Assembly: GCA_965178125.1 (NCBI GenBank)
Contig: OZ237740.1
Span: 434,001 to 498,000, forward strand
DNA length: 64,000 nucleotides
Direction: 5' to 3'
Source of the DNA: Bilabrum cf. latius
Taxonomy: Eukaryota > Bigyra: Bicosoecida > Bigyra > Bicosoecida
The notes under the pieces were generated by a model, which worked only from the letters and a program-made list of their open reading frames with translations, was not told the origin of the DNA and did not search any database. This document shows positions 13,393 to 25,907 of the stretch, one piece after another (position 1 is the stretch's first letter; the number at the start of each line of letters is the position of its first letter). The position numbers and the translations under genes are program-made.

Positions 13393-16300
13393 TCACTTGC
13401 AAGTGGCATACACGGTGGACACACTGACACCCTGAATGTCCAGCTCGTAGTCTTGTTCCGGCACCCCGACGGCCAGGGCGCGCCTGGATGCATCGTAGCG
13501 AGCTTGCTCTGCGTCATTCAGGGTTTGTTCGGGCGTCGAGAACCAGCCCGAATCTAGACGCCTGTGCTCTCTCTCTGCGTTGGCGTACGTTGTACGAGCT
13601 GCCTCCAGCCCGCGCCTGGCATCATCAGCCTCGCCAGCCGACGTTGGAAGGTAGTGGTCTAGCCACTTCATACCAGTGCCTCTCGTCGCCATCACCTGCA
13701 GGCACATGTGAGTGCTGGTGTGACGGTGCTTCTGGGTGGTAGGGAACGGCTGCAAGTCAGACTCGACGTGGAAGGGGTGTCCGAAGTTCACACCGAGGAC
13801 GGCGCGCATTGCCGTCGTCGGGCCGAAGCTTCTGGTCTCCGCCATGGACTCCAGCCGAGGATAGAGACTGCTGCCGCGACTTCCGCTGTTGCATGCAGAG
13901 TTGAACTGGATCAACAGAGGAACTGGTTTGTGGGACAGCGGCTTGACATACAGAGTCCAGGTGCCTGCCACAGGGAGCCTCTCGCCGATTGTAGTAGCGT
14001 CCTGCCCTGGCTCAGATCCAACTGCCGAGGTGCCAGCGTCTGCAAACATCTTCAGTGGGGCCACGCGATCCACCGACACTTCCAGAAGCATAGGAGAATC
14101 CACCTTATTCATCGCGCTCTTGTGCGTTTTACCCCAGCTCAGCTGAATGCCGTGCGCATACTACATCGGTGCATCATCCAGCTGACAAGACGTCAAGCCT
14201 CGCCGCAACCCGCTCAGCCCATACGCCTGCAGCTTGAACGTGCTAGCCACATCGGCCGGGTCCACCTTGCGGTAGATCACGCGGACTCCCCCGATGCTGT
14301 CTTCTCGCCCCTTCGCACTCACACGCGGACTCAGCGATGCATCAGGCAACCCCTCCTCGTCGTGCTGTAGCTTGCCAGCCGTGTACACGCCGGCCTCAGA
14401 CCGAAGCAGGCTGCCCTCCACCGCGCGGAAGAGCGGCTTCGTCTTGCACTTCTGGCTCCCAATGCTGTGCAGGCCACCCCACACCAGCTTCTCTTTCGTG
14501 GCCCCCGGCAGCTTGATCTCCACAGGACGCACGTATCCCACTTCCAGCGGGGAGCAGAACGAGGACGCCAGACACACGTGACGGGCCTGGCACAGACCGT
14601 CCGGCTCTGAGTCGCCCTTGACACCGCACCTAGGCAGCGGGTACCTGCACGACCCTCCCTCCTGCTCCGCCTCTTTGCGGTACTTATCCGGGCAGTAGTC
14701 GCCAGTGCCCAGGATCGCATGCAGGGCGCGCTTCCGGATCGATTCGAGCTGGGTCAGCCGGCACGTCTCGCCCAGCAGCGCCTCTTCCCCCTCGGGCAGC
14801 GGCCTGCCGTACTTGTGCTCGAATGACGTGCACTCCAGGCTAGACGGCGGCTGGAATCGAGTGCCGCCGCGCTTACCGCACGCCAGGTGGGTGCCGCTAC
14901 CATCGCCCCCAGCGGACCCACCAGCTCCCGACTCGCCAGAGACATACGACATGTAGTGCGATACGGAGCTGAGGCACGCCCTGCACGCGTCTGTCGCCTG
15001 CTGGTGGTACTCGTTGACGATCTTGGTGGTGGTGCTGCCGTCCGGATGCCTGTGCTCGCGCTCTGACTCGAACTTGTTCACGATAGCAAACTCCGAGTCG
15101 TTCAGGTGGCAGGACTTGCGGAAGGCCTCGTGCTTCCTGGCCATCTCGTCGCAGTCCTGCAGCGGGTACGGCTTGGCCTCTGGGAATCCATTCGCGCTGC
15201 GCTCGTTGTGGATCTTGATCAGGTAGTTGAGCACCTCCTCGCAGTCTGCCTTGGGCAGGCCCGTCTCGGCCGACAGCCGCAGCAGCGTGCTTGCACCGTG
15301 CGACGCAAACACGTTGTGCGAGGCCTGCCGAATGCGCTCCTGCATGGCGGCTTCGATGAGGAACTTCCTGGCCTTGGCGGCTTGCAGCACCTGGGATAGT
15401 GGGATGTCCTTGAGCTCGTTGCCGTCGGCGTCAAGCATCTAGGTATCTCCGGACATGAAGCACATCCTCCCGACCGCTTCCATGCTCTCCACCCTGCCGC
15501 GGCTCGACCGTTTGCCTGCCTCCATCGCTATGCGGGTGCACGCCTCCCAGTCGCCGAAGAGAGCCAGGCCGTGCAGGGCCCAGAACTTCATGTCCACCAC
15601 GGCCGGCATCGTGTCCACCGTGGTGGCCCAGCGCTTGAGCCCAGCCATCATCGTCTCGCGGTCCTGCGTGGCGCTGACGAGGCTGGGCTCGCCTCCTCTG
15701 ACGCTCACCGTGACGTCTGTGGCGAGCTGAGCAGTGCGCCGAGACTTGCCGGACGACCACGCCGCGCTGAGATCCACTCCTGCCTTGCCCCCACTGGAGG
15801 CCAGCTCTGCCAGCTGCAGGGCCCGTTGGATGGTGGGCCCGTCCTCGCGGATGGAGCTGGTCTTGTACGAGGTGTCCACGACTTCCTCCCGCCCGTCCAC
15901 GATGCGGGTGTACTTGGTGTTGGTGGTGGTGGTGTGGTTGGAGCGAGACGCCGTGAGGATGTCACCGACTGAGATGGACTCTGCCGGGTCGAAGCTGGCC
16001 TGCAGGGAGAGGGCGGTGTCGGTGTGCTCGTCCGTGGAGAGCTTCTCGGAGCTGAACTTGCGGGTGACGGTGTACTCCCCTCCCATCGCGATGCTCGTGG
16101 ACACGAGTTCACCATACGTGTTAAGGAATCCAAGGTACTGATCCTGTACCCAATCAGGGACAGAGGCCCACAACTTCTGAAGGCCCTCGCGGCCGAGCGC
16201 CTTGCCAGGATAGAAGTCTTTGATGTACTCCACAGCATTGGAGGTGACGCGTAGTTGCAGAACAGCTCTCTTGAACTCATCCGTAAGCAGCGTCTCGTCA

Positions 16301-16695
16301 AGCACCAGCTGGCACTCAATCGTTTCAAGTGCATCGTCAGTGGCTTTTCCGATATCAAGGGGCCCTGCTCGTACTTCACGTGGCAGTAGCGGCGTAGTTG
16401 AACCATCTTTTCTGGCCTTATCCAGGCAGCCGACAGCGTAGATGCTCTCTGGAACACTCAGTGAATGCGTCAAGATGGTGCGGGTGGTAGAAACGGTAGT
16501 CCCTTCATTAGCAGACTGCTGCGAAGAATCTGAAGACGTTGATGCGCTTATTCCAGCTACAATTGGACCTAAAGCGGCGCTGAGTCCAAGCTTGGTAGCG
16601 CGCTACGATGCCACATCGACGGCATCGCTACAGTGCTGCGCAGTACTGCTCGAAGTTGCCGTTGCCCTCCTCTACAGGTCAACCTGCGCAGCCAT
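13393..16695 (-). CDS. Gene Y copy 1, main exon: MACPF/perforin-like protein
   Basis: A 1101-codon frame ending in TGA, open only if TAG is sense. Its in-frame TAGs fall at codons 8, 31, 419 and 845; codon 845 (14161-14163) is CAA in copy 2. A MACPF-type block (tyrosine-glycine, hydrophobic strand, MGG) lies near 16080-16125, followed by a Ser/Thr-rich segment as in membrane-inserting helices. A 600-residue Cys-containing C-terminal region is unrecognised. The MACPF family forms pores in membranes. The first residues may be intronic: a 3' splice site GCGCAG ends at 16684, giving exon 2 16681-16683 onward in phase with exon 1 at 18090-18347. Divergent from W. Confidence 0.75.
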
Positions 16696-16734
16696 AAATC
16701 AATTGAGGTTGCATCATATTTTTATTTTGTTTTC

Positions 16735-17882
16735 CAGTAGGCAGTATGCTATCACGAAGAAACATCTGTTCTTAGGCAGTACAGAAATACAGAAATACAG
16801 AAATACATTGTTGGGTTAAGTTACCGAACCCGCCACAGATGCACCATATCTCAGGTGATCACCTGCAGCGGTAGGAGCCCTCATAAGAGGACTACAAGAC
16901 CCCCGACCCTTTCAGACCAAAGGCCCCCCATATACCGGCCCTGATGTTGGGACCTCCCTTTGTCGCCTTCAAGCCCTCCTTCGCAGCAGTCCCGGAGCCT
17001 TTATTTCGGATATCCGTAGACACACAGGCATACTGCGTGGGCCCGGCATAATGCGCGGTCCAGACCCACCACGGAGTGCCCCTCCAGCCTCCGACGTCAC
17101 TTCCAGGATCGTCCGGACTCGCGATCCCTCTGAGGGTCGAGCATGCACACAATCATGCTCGTCTCTGGAACTGTCAGCGTTAATACGTGAATGGTTCCGA
17201 GGCTCCCCCTCCTGGGAGTCTTCCCGAGCTCGGTGTTCCCGGGCCCGGCTGATATAGGTGGCACCAACGGTGCAGAAACCAATCGCCCTGCTCTCCGGCA
17301 GGTAGATCGGCGCCAAAGCATTAGATGCTAAGACTAGGGCTTCAAAGAACCCATTTTCTCCACAAGGGGAGAAATCCCGTGCTGAAATGACAGTACGGGC
17401 GTCGGAATAGGTGGCACCAACGGTGCAGAAACCAATCGCCCTGCTCTCCGGCAGGTAGATCGGCGCCAAAGCGTTAATTGCTAAGGCTAGGGTTTCAAAG
17501 AACCCATTTTCTCCACAAGGGAAGAAATCCCGCGCTGAAATGACAGTACGGGCGTCGGAGGCGGTAAACACCTTCCCGACCGTTTGGTCGTAGACCTTCC
17601 CGCGCACATCGGCGAACGGGCCATAACCACTTCGCAGCCCCCGCAGGGATCTCGAGTGGAATCGAGAGCTATTTAGCTCTTCTTCCGCTGCGCAGACGAC
17701 ACTCCAGGACGCCTGAACAGGGCTGTGCTGCTCAACCAGCACAGGCACCGAACCCGGTGCAGCCGACAATGCCAATCCAGGCGTCGGCTTCTCCCAGCCC
17801 ATAGGAAGGGAGAATAAAGCCAAAGCACTATGTGCTATGGCTAGGGCCCATAAAGGGTCCATCTCCCCCACCAGGAGATTGT
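16735..17882. other. About 1.1-kb insertion in the intron of Y copy 1
   Basis: Copy 2 has only about 40 bp at this position (32215-32250). The extra sequence includes a 153-bp direct repeat (17254-17406 and 17407-17559) and a degenerate third unit near 17810-17880. A minus-strand frame from 17913 to 16969 stays open through the 51-residue repeats, but I do not recognise the protein and cannot show that it is coding. Confidence 0.5.
17254..17559. repeat. 153-bp direct repeat, two units
   Basis: Two adjacent units beginning ATAGGTGGCACCAACGG at 17254 and 17407 differ at only a few positions. The unit is a multiple of three (51 codons). Confidence 0.85.
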
Positions 17883-18089
17883 GACAGTATGACGAGTGTA
17901 CTGTTGCGCGCACTTCATTTATTCGGATTTGGTTCTTGCGACCAAATTGTGGGCGCGCGCGCCCGGAAACATCGGGGGATCCGCATCATGGCTCCCAATG
18001 CGATCAATCGGCTCGAAATACAAACGAAGCAAGCTTACATCAATTCTAATATGATACTTAGCTCAAATTCTGTATAATCAAGATCTCAC

Positions 18090-18347
18090 ATAATCTGGGA
18101 CCCACACCATCCCCGTCGGCGGCAAAAAGTTACACTTTCCAGCAGCAATCGCTGTATTTTGTAGGACTTGACCGAGCTTGTAGTCCGGAAAACCGGTTTT
18201 TCCGATTGAAAGAGTTGAAAATGATGATCCTATGGCGTCCAAACCAGATGCTGGCTTGCAGAGCTGGGCTGACCGCAATAGTTCATCTTCGGTAGCAGCT
18301 CGCACCTTGGTGCATGTAAGGGCAATCACAGCCAGCAAATAGTACAT
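18090..18347 (-). CDS. Gene Y copy 1, exon 1: signal peptide and MACPF start
   Basis: ATG at 18347 opens a frame beginning MYYLLAVIALTCTKVRA, a good signal peptide, followed by 69 residues with a Gly-Leu-Asp-Ala start typical of MACPF domains. The exon is 86 codons long and stops at a GTGAGA donor (18084-18089), in phase with GTT at 16683 downstream of an acceptor. The intron is about 1.4 kb here. It contains the intact target sequence (18116-18120) that carries the virus in copy 2. Splicing is inferred, not observed. Confidence 0.6.
18116..18120. other. Empty viral integration site (TCGGC) in copy 1
   Basis: CCCCG-TCGGC-GGCAAAAAG is uninterrupted here. In copy 2 the same sequence is split by the 23.6-kb virus and TCGGC is present on both sides. 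This is a direct pre-integration reference inside the window. Confidence 0.95.
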
Positions 18348-18636
18348 ATCTGCTGCAAAACGTTGAACAGGAGGCAATTTGAGACACCTGCGTGCTTCAA
18401 GCTGCAAATCTGTCAGAGTTGTGGTTACAATTTGTCAACAGCATTTCCAGATTCGGAGCTGTCCAGGCGATGAGCAGACCTGTTTGCTCCACCTGCAGCT
18501 ATTTCCAACCACTAGCTGGGATTATAACGTCCATCTGGAAAGCATGCAGCTATTTTGTAACAATACAGTGCACTTGAAAGCTGCAAGGTGGCCGTGGCCA
18601 GGTGATGCAGGAATTGGCCAACGCCACCGGCTCTTC
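18348..18636. promoter_or_regulatory. Divergent promoter region of Y and W, copy 1
   Basis: The 289 bp between the inferred Y start (minus strand) and W start (plus strand) must carry both promoters. GCAGCTATTT occurs three times at about 18499-18655, spaced roughly 50 and 100 bp apart; whether it is a binding site is unknown. The copy-2 counterpart is 56361-56649. Confidence 0.4.
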
Positions 18637-18779
18637 ATGCTGGCAGCTATTTTACTCTGCATGGCCCCGCTGGTCCGCTCGAAAACAACCAAGGTGCTCA
18701 ATCATACTATTATTGGTATGCGTGAGCTGGGTAGAGGGCAGTCTGAGTGGACTCAAGATCCTATTCCGTCAATCCTTCT
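18637..18779 (+). CDS. Gene W copy 1, exon 1 (signal peptide)
   Basis: ATG at 18637 begins MLAAILLCMAPLVRS, a signal peptide, followed by about 32 residues. A GTGAGC donor follows at 18780. The acceptor GCAG at 18910 joins it in phase to the frame starting at 18911. Splicing is inferred and the structure is identical in copy 2. Confidence 0.6.
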
Positions 18780-18910
18780 GTGAGCTCGCTCGATACTACA
18801 CACACCATAAATCAAGAAGCTTTTCGACGCAATCCGAACGCCCGAGTAATCTGCTTAAATGATTTGGCGTCTACTACCTACGTTCAGCTCCTGTATTCCG
18901 TGTGTAGCAG

Positions 18911-21900
18911 GCTGTAGTGTGACGTGACAGCTGAAAAATCTCTGGGCTTCCTGTCGCTGCAAATCTTGCAAGGCAGCAATTCTCATGAGGCTCTTTAGTC
19001 TGCAGCATCCGGTATGATGCGTACAAGGGCTACTACGTACGATCCCCCAGCGACGCAGTGCACGGCTCTCGATCACCCCCTTCTGCAAGGCCAGTTGCTA
19101 CCCCATCATGTGGCCTTCCACCAGATGTCCCTCGCAACCTCAGAAAAAGACTGCCGGTCTTCCGACAGGGCAGTCAAAGCTTCAACCTCATCTTCGTACA
19201 CGATTGGACTGTCTGGTATGATCCCAACCCCTGTACTGACGCTCGACCTGGGGTTCTCGGTGTCCAGCAGCCACTCACTCGAGACTAGCACAGCCACTCA
19301 AGCCCGTGTTGTTTCAGTGTCAGAGACTCTCGAGACATACGGATTGAGCTTGCAGGGCCTTGCATTGACTCCTTCGTGTGAACAGAAGCAAGGAAGCGGC
19401 ATGGCATGCGTGTCTGGATCATCCTTTCCCCTCAAGCAGCAATACAAGCAGGCGGTTGAGTCGTTGCCAAGCCCACCGTCATGTTTGGAGAACAGCACCG
19501 AGAAGCTACCCGCGAGCGGCCTAAACCTTATGGGGCTGCATTTCCACCACAGCAGAGGTACAACCATGGTAGTCGCCACGGTCCTCGGCGGCAAGATCTC
19601 ACTGGTTCAGAGCTTCCAGCAGAACGAGCGGGACGAGAATGAGGAGAGCGAGCAGTCCTATACCGCCGAGGTGTCCATGGAGAAGCTGTTAACGACAACG
19701 ACAGACATTGCAGTGTCAGAGGCAACGACTTCGCATCATTCTACTGTGTCAGATGGAGCTGGCGGAACCATCGAGCATACAACTGAGACAAAGGTCGTAG
19801 CGAGCCAAGAGACTGGACCTGAGGTGGTCAACGGCGACCGAGATTCTGCGGGCAGCCAGTACGCCAAAGGTGAAGCGGCGAAAGGGCTTAATTCCGTCAT
19901 GACTGTGGCCAAGGGGGCAATGGACGCTGCCAGGGGGGGCACACCTTAAGCTGCAGTTCGGCATGCAGTCAAAGCAGTCCAGGTCTTCCGCAGCAAGCGA
20001 TGCTCTTGATCGTGTTCAAACAGAGGTGTCTGGAGGCATCGTTGGGCTGACGTCAGTGGCACTCAGCCCTGAAGGGGGCGTCAGCGGGTCTGAGGCCGCA
20101 TCGGCAGAGATTCATGGAGTGTCTCACTGGGTGGGGTCCGTCCAGTCCGGTGGCACACCCCAGAGCCGTACCACGCAGAGCTTGCCCGTGGCAATCGTGG
20201 ACGAATCAGGATGCACCCCTGCCAACAACCTGGAAATGATGCTTGCCGTGGAGAACAAGCAGTGGTGGCGAAAGGAAGCCACGGACCCCTAGGAGCAGCC
20301 TATCCAGGACCTTTCAGCGCCAGATGAGTCCATCTCTTCGGAAGAAGGCGAGGCCGGCGGCATCGACTCCAGTCCGCAAGCGCCAGAAATTGGCAGCCTC
20401 GAGCAAGACGAAGATGGCGAGACCGATGCTAGTGCACAGATCGTGCCAGATGCATTGCTGCAGACAGCAGTGCATGGGCACACAGAATCGGCGCTCGACC
20501 TGGCCTAGAAGGTGTTCGAAACAGTCCACCAGGACGGTAGCGCCAGCAAGCCTCTTCACAACGTGTTGAAACAGGCCGCCAGTAGCAGTTTGAGCAGCGC
20601 CCACTCCATCCGCTTCAAGAACTTCGGAACCTTGCTGCAGTCTGCAGCTATTGCCACGAGTCGGAATGGAGGGGAGTCCTGCAGGTCACTGCCGGGAATC
20701 GCCCAGACCGCAACGAACGTCCAAGTCCTCGAAGACATCGGCCTGATGTGCTGCCGCGGCGGAGTCCACTGCCTGCCACGCGATCGTTCAACTGCGACGA
20801 TGAAAACTGCAATGCGTGCGGAGCATGCAACTGCTTCGGAGTGGGTGGCGGCAGCCGGTGAGGCCAACGGCGAGAACGGCACGGTCACCCGAGCGCTGCT
20901 GGTTGCCGCTGCCGTGGAGCTGAGCACGATCGCGATTCCAAGCGACGCTGTACTGGTCGTGTCGGCGTCGTGCTGGCAATCTGAAGCTGTTGAGACCACG
21001 TCTGGCATCGGAGACCGAACGGTGGTGGCGTACTATGACCAGGACTTGGAGACGTGGCTTGTGGCAGACAAGGATGCACCCCGGCTGCTGACGATGACGG
21101 AAGCGTTCGGGTGCCTCCCAGCCGTGGACTTGTCCGAGGACGCCGAGGCTGCAATCCTGCTGCCCCGCAGCAAGACCGAGCACTTTGAGCCGAAGGCCTA
21201 CGTTGCCGCGCTGCTCGCCTCTCGTTTCGTTGCCGAAGGAGACACCGAGCTACTACGCACGCTCATGACACGGGGCGTGATCAATTGGGAAGACATGGGC
21301 CAGGAGCAGAGTTTCGCGCTGTAGGCCTACCAGCAGGAGCTAGAGGCTGCCGGTATTCTCCAAGCTAGTAGCAGCAGCAGCGACTCGGAGCGGAGCGCGA
21401 TCCTGCTGCAGTCACAAGGAGCCTCGTTCTCCTCGTCCGTGCGGGTGGAACGAGGTCAGCACCGGAGACTGAGGCGGAATCGAGCAACGCGGCATGGGCA
21501 TCTCCGGCACGATGCCGGGCATTCTGTCGCAGTCCAGCGTGGATTCCCTCATGTCAGGGTGCTGCAAGCGTCGCTGCGCGGGGTCGGGAGCATGCTACAC
21601 GACGAAGACGTCAGTTTTCCTGCCTCATACATCGACACCCTCGGTGCCGAGCGAGACCTGAGGTACAACGAGGAGAAGCTGTGGAAGCAGCACGACGAGT
21701 CGCTCCAGAAGGAGGTCTGCGTGAGCGGCGGCACGCACCGCGTGCTGGCCCGGCGGCAGTTCCTATCGAAGACCAAGCAAGTGCTCCTTGACCTTTACAA
21801 GCAGCTACGGGTTGCGAACAAACAGGCAGAGCACGTGACGGTGAGTGCGCTCGGTCTCGGCGAAAACCTATGCAAGAGGGATTCTGCACGCACAGGACGC

Positions 21901-22215
21901 AGGGGGCGCTCTGGGGTCATCTCCACCCTGGGCACAGCAGGTGGGATCGCTCGGAAGGCAGCTCCTCAGTGTGAGGACAGCGCCGTCATGCATTCCACGT
22001 CCTCCGCCGTCAGGAACATCGCGAAAATGTCCGATGGAGGCTCTAGCACAGCAACAGCTGTGGCAAGCGAGCTTCGGGAGACAGTGATAAGGCTGGCTAG
22101 AGCTCGGGTGGAGGCAGACACCCCGGAGGTGACTACCCCTGGTGGCGAAAGCGCTGGCGTGCACACGCCAGCTCGTGATGCCTAGCCCTAGGAGCAAGCA
22201 CAAGCAACGGTTTGA
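18911..22215 (+). pseudogene. Gene W copy 1, main exon, MACPF-like, frameshifted
   Basis: Near-identical to 56924-60203 but with one extra G in a run of seven Gs (about 19933-19939); the frame then hits TAA at 19947. Downstream the original frame resumes to TGA at 22213-22215, with the same in-frame TAGs as copy 2 and a 24-bp in-frame addition near 20424-20447. It is either a young pseudogene or a homopolymer sequencing error, because no other stop appears. Confidence 0.7.
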
Positions 22216-22230
22216 AGCGTTGGGTAATTT

Positions 22231-22746
22231 TGACACGGTGGGAGTACGGTGCTGGCTGCAGGGGTGGCAGCAGCGCCTGAGACGGGTGGTCGCTTTTTGA
22301 CACGGCGGGAGTACGGTGCTGGCTGCAGGGGTGGCAGCAGCGCCTGAGACGGGTGGTCGCTTTTTGACACGGCGGGAGTACGGTGCTGGCTGCAGGGGTG
22401 GCAGCAGCGCCTGAGACGGGTGGTCGCTTTTTGACACGGCGGGAGTACGGTGCTGGCTGCAGGCTTGGCAGCAGCGCCTGAGACGGGTGGTCGCTTTTTG
22501 ACACGGCGGGAGTACGGTGCTGGCTGCAGGGGTCGCAGCAGCGCCTGAGACGGGTGGTCGCTTTTTGACACGGCGGGAGTACGGTGCTGGCTGCAGGGGT
22601 GGCAGCAGCGCCTGAGACGGGTGGTCGCTTTTTGACACGGCGGGAGTACGGTGCTGCCTGCAGGGGTCGCAGCAGCGCCTGAGACGGGTGGTCGCTTTTT
22701 GACACGGCGGGAGTACGGTGCTGGTTGCAGGGGTCGCAGCAGCGCC
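22231..22746. repeat. 67-bp minisatellite, copy 1 (8 units)
   Basis: TGACACGGCGGGAGTACGGT recurs every 67 bp from 22231 to 22700; the last unit is partial. It starts 15 bp after the stop of W, in the convergent W/Z interval. The paralogous array at 60219 has 7 units. Confidence 0.95.
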
Positions 22747-22900
22747 GAAGACGGAGGCTCGCTGAACAACTGTACTCGCTTTATATTCTCTTTGTACGCA
22801 ATGCACATGGTGGTGCCATACGTACGCCACCAACGTGTCCAGCGAACCAGACCTACAGCAGCAGAGGCCACGGCGTCCGCCGCTTCACGCTACCGTGCCC

Positions 22901-25028
22901 TCATCCGATCATCCCGGATGCCGGTGATATTCCCCTACAGCGCCTACGGGCAGTGCTTTTTGTATCAGTGCCAAGCATGGATGCTGATGCGTCAGACGGA
23001 GGGTAATCTCTGTCGAACCTGCCATTGTCCCACTGCTGGATCCACTGCTCAGCTATGGCCACCCTGGCGCGTTCTGGCATGGGGGCGGTTGCAACCCCGC
23101 CCCTCGACACAGCGCTTCGAACCTGCCCGGCGGCCCCAGGAGAGAACGCATCCGCGGCGGCGGGGTCGTAGGGAGCAGGCTGCCCACCTAAGCTGCAGGG
23201 CACGATGGTGCGGGGCATCGGCCAGGCGCTCTGGGGCCCTCGTGTCACCGATTCCCAGCCCGTTTACCCACCTCGCCCTCAAGCTCTTCACGGTTTCGAT
23301 TCCGGATGGCTTCCAGGTTCGCTTCACCCATGGCTAGCTGCGCCGCGCATCGCAGCCGGTGCCTGCCCCTGCCGGATCCAGTGCCGGCACAGGCAGGCCT
23401 CCGGACAGCGGCAGCGGACACACGCCCACCCTCAGCCGCCTGCCCCGAAGATCCGTGCCAACCTCACCGCATTCCAATCTCATGTACTGCATGAGATCCA
23501 TGCCTTCCCTCCGTGAGAGCACGAGCCCAGCGCACCCCCACCCCTCGACCACTCGGTACAGGCAAGGCACTCCCCTCACCACGACCCCGTCCCGACCAAC
23601 CCCAGCACTGCCGTGCGATACATCCGACCGCTGTGTGGCCCCTGTCCTCACCAGCGCGAAGGCCTTCGCCCTCTCTAGTGCCTGTATCTCGGCGATCACG
23701 ACCGACAGGTCTTCAAGCAAAGGCACCGCCTGCCTCGTGCTGCGCGCTGTGGTAGCGCCATTCAGCTGGGACCCTGAATCGCCACCTGGTTTGCAAACTC
23801 TTGCTCATGGCCATTCCCAGGATATCAGCCCCACATTCCCGGATCACTCGAACAGCCCGCGATTCCAACAATCGGATCAAAGCAGGTCAAGGGAGTCACC
23901 CGCCTGCCAGCCCTCGCCCTGCTGCCAGCCCACGGCCTCCCTGGCTTCTCTCCAGGCAGCAAACGTGGCCCACTTCACCATCACAGACCTAAAGGTGACG
24001 CAATCGGGCAGCAGCGGGGGCTCAAGCTCTGCCAGGGTTCTGATCACCGACTGTGTGGACGCGTTCTTGTAGTTTCCGGCCATGATGTGCAGGTCCTTGC
24101 CCTCCCACTCGAGCTCACTGGCGGCAGCTGCTTCGTTCACGATCGACCGCACCAAGCCTTGGACGTCGTGCGCAGTCGCACCGGACAATGCGACAATGTG
24201 CGCGTGTGGAAATAGCCAGACGGCATCTTCGGAGGTCTGCACGATGCCCAATTCCCCCATGAGGCCGCTGTCGTACAGCAGGCTGGCCAGGTGGTCCCGC
24301 CGCCGCTCGTGGGTCCACTCCGACCACGGCGGCGTCCCTGATTCGGTTGCTGCAGGTGGTTGCGTCATTCCTTCCGACGATACAACCCCTCGCATCGGAA
24401 GCGCGACCTACTCCAAGATCTCGTCCGAATCGGCCGCTGTGTCGTTCGCGAAGTGGTCCTTTGCCAAGCGCACGGTCCGCCTCATCATGTCGTTTACTCC
24501 GCCCTGCTTCCTGGCTGCACTCAGCAGAGCCACCAGGGCCTTGGCGTAGTCGCGGGGCTCCCACCGCCTGTCTGCCTGCATCCGGGATCACAAGGCTGGA
24601 CGCCAGTGTTTCTTTCCTCAGTAGCGGTGGCAGTACGATGCCCTTGGGGTCTTGCATGCCGACTGCATCGCCAGGGTCGAACCGCTCTTCACCTGCTGCA
24701 CTACCTGTTGCTTCCATGGGACCGCCAGGCATCCCGATCAACGCTCCCATGAGGGCAGGCGACAAATCAACCTGGCCAGCACTTGCAGCGAGCTGAGAAC
24801 ACGCCGTCAAGGGGGTCAGCCTCCTGACCAGCTGAAAGAGACCCACGTGATCGAGTGCGATGCGGTCGCTGGCCAGCCTGGCACTCTGCAGACGAACGAA
24901 TGCAATCGGCTGCGTAGGCATGATCTGTCCAATCAGCATGCTGGAAGCAGCGTTAATGCCCTGTATGCCCAGTCCATGGTACCGCTGCTTTGCCTTGAGC
25001 CACGCGTCTGCATTCTCGGAGAGGGGAA
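22901..25028 (-). pseudogene. Gene Z copy 1, truncated and frameshifted
   Basis: Homologous to 60819-62968. Seven extra bases at about 24582-24588 (CCGGGAT, absent from copy 2) break the frame of the large exon. Homology ends near 25028, so about the first thousand bases of coding sequence visible in copy 2 are missing. An in-frame TAG is kept near 24410. The 3' exons (stop at 22901) remain open. Confidence 0.65.
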
Positions 25029-25907
25029 AAAGGGAGACGAGCTCCAGAACTCCCTTTTGGTTTTAGAGATCCCTCTACAGGTCAACAGGAGCGGTGTTTT
25101 TCAGGTGCAGGGCCGGTTGCGGGCTTTGCGGGTGGTCGTATGTCAGGCCTCCATGCGGAGGGGCGCGGCGGGAGAGACGAGGTGGTCTCCAGGGCGGGAT
25201 GAGTTAGGACTCACTCCCCGGGGCTGCTTCGTTGCGGAGTGGTGGTGTGGGTGGGCGGGGCGGCGTTCGTGCTCGTGTTGTTGGTTGCTTTGGTGCTGCT
25301 GCTCGTGGACGATTGGTTGCTGGTGGGGCGGTCGGTGGTGATGCTCGTGATGGTGCTCTTGATGGTTCTGGTGTGGCGGCAGGTGCGGTTGTGCGTGCTC
25401 GTGCTGTCTGTGACTCTGGTATTGATGCGGCCGGGCACTAGGATGCTGCTGCTGCTGTGGGCTATGTTGTCGTGCTCGTGCTGTCTGGGTCTCTGGCGCT
25501 GCGGATCTCCATGGTGCGGTGGGGTGGAGCTGTTGGGGCGGATGGGATGACACGGGTCTCGGGTTCCTGGGCCCCCGCGTGTGGCGCTGTGGTAGGCCAG
25601 TGCGTGCGGGGGCACGACTGCCGATGGTTCATTCGGGCGGCTAGTCAGGTCGGCTGGGGGCGTTTTAGGACGCTGGCGGGGCTTCGTGGTACGGCGGCCT
25701 CGGCTCTGCATGCCTAGGCGGTTGGGCTCCTGGCGTTGTTGCAGTTGGTGGCTGGGACAGACCCAATGCCCTACGGGCGTATTTGCGGCGTGTACGGATC
25801 AGCCTCCAGCCGCTGCGGCTCCCAGCCGCAATCCGCCCACCCCGGTCCCAACTCATGCTGGCGGCTGCACTCCCTGCTCCGTCTCAACCGAGTAACTGGA
25901 AGAACTT

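Noticed and set aside
12431-13435. Three overlapping 300-residue frames
   Set aside because: All three forward frames are open through the same 70-bp repeat; no coding signal distinguishes them.
22133-22871. Repeat-rich frames downstream of W
   Set aside because: They come from the 67-bp array read in different frames.
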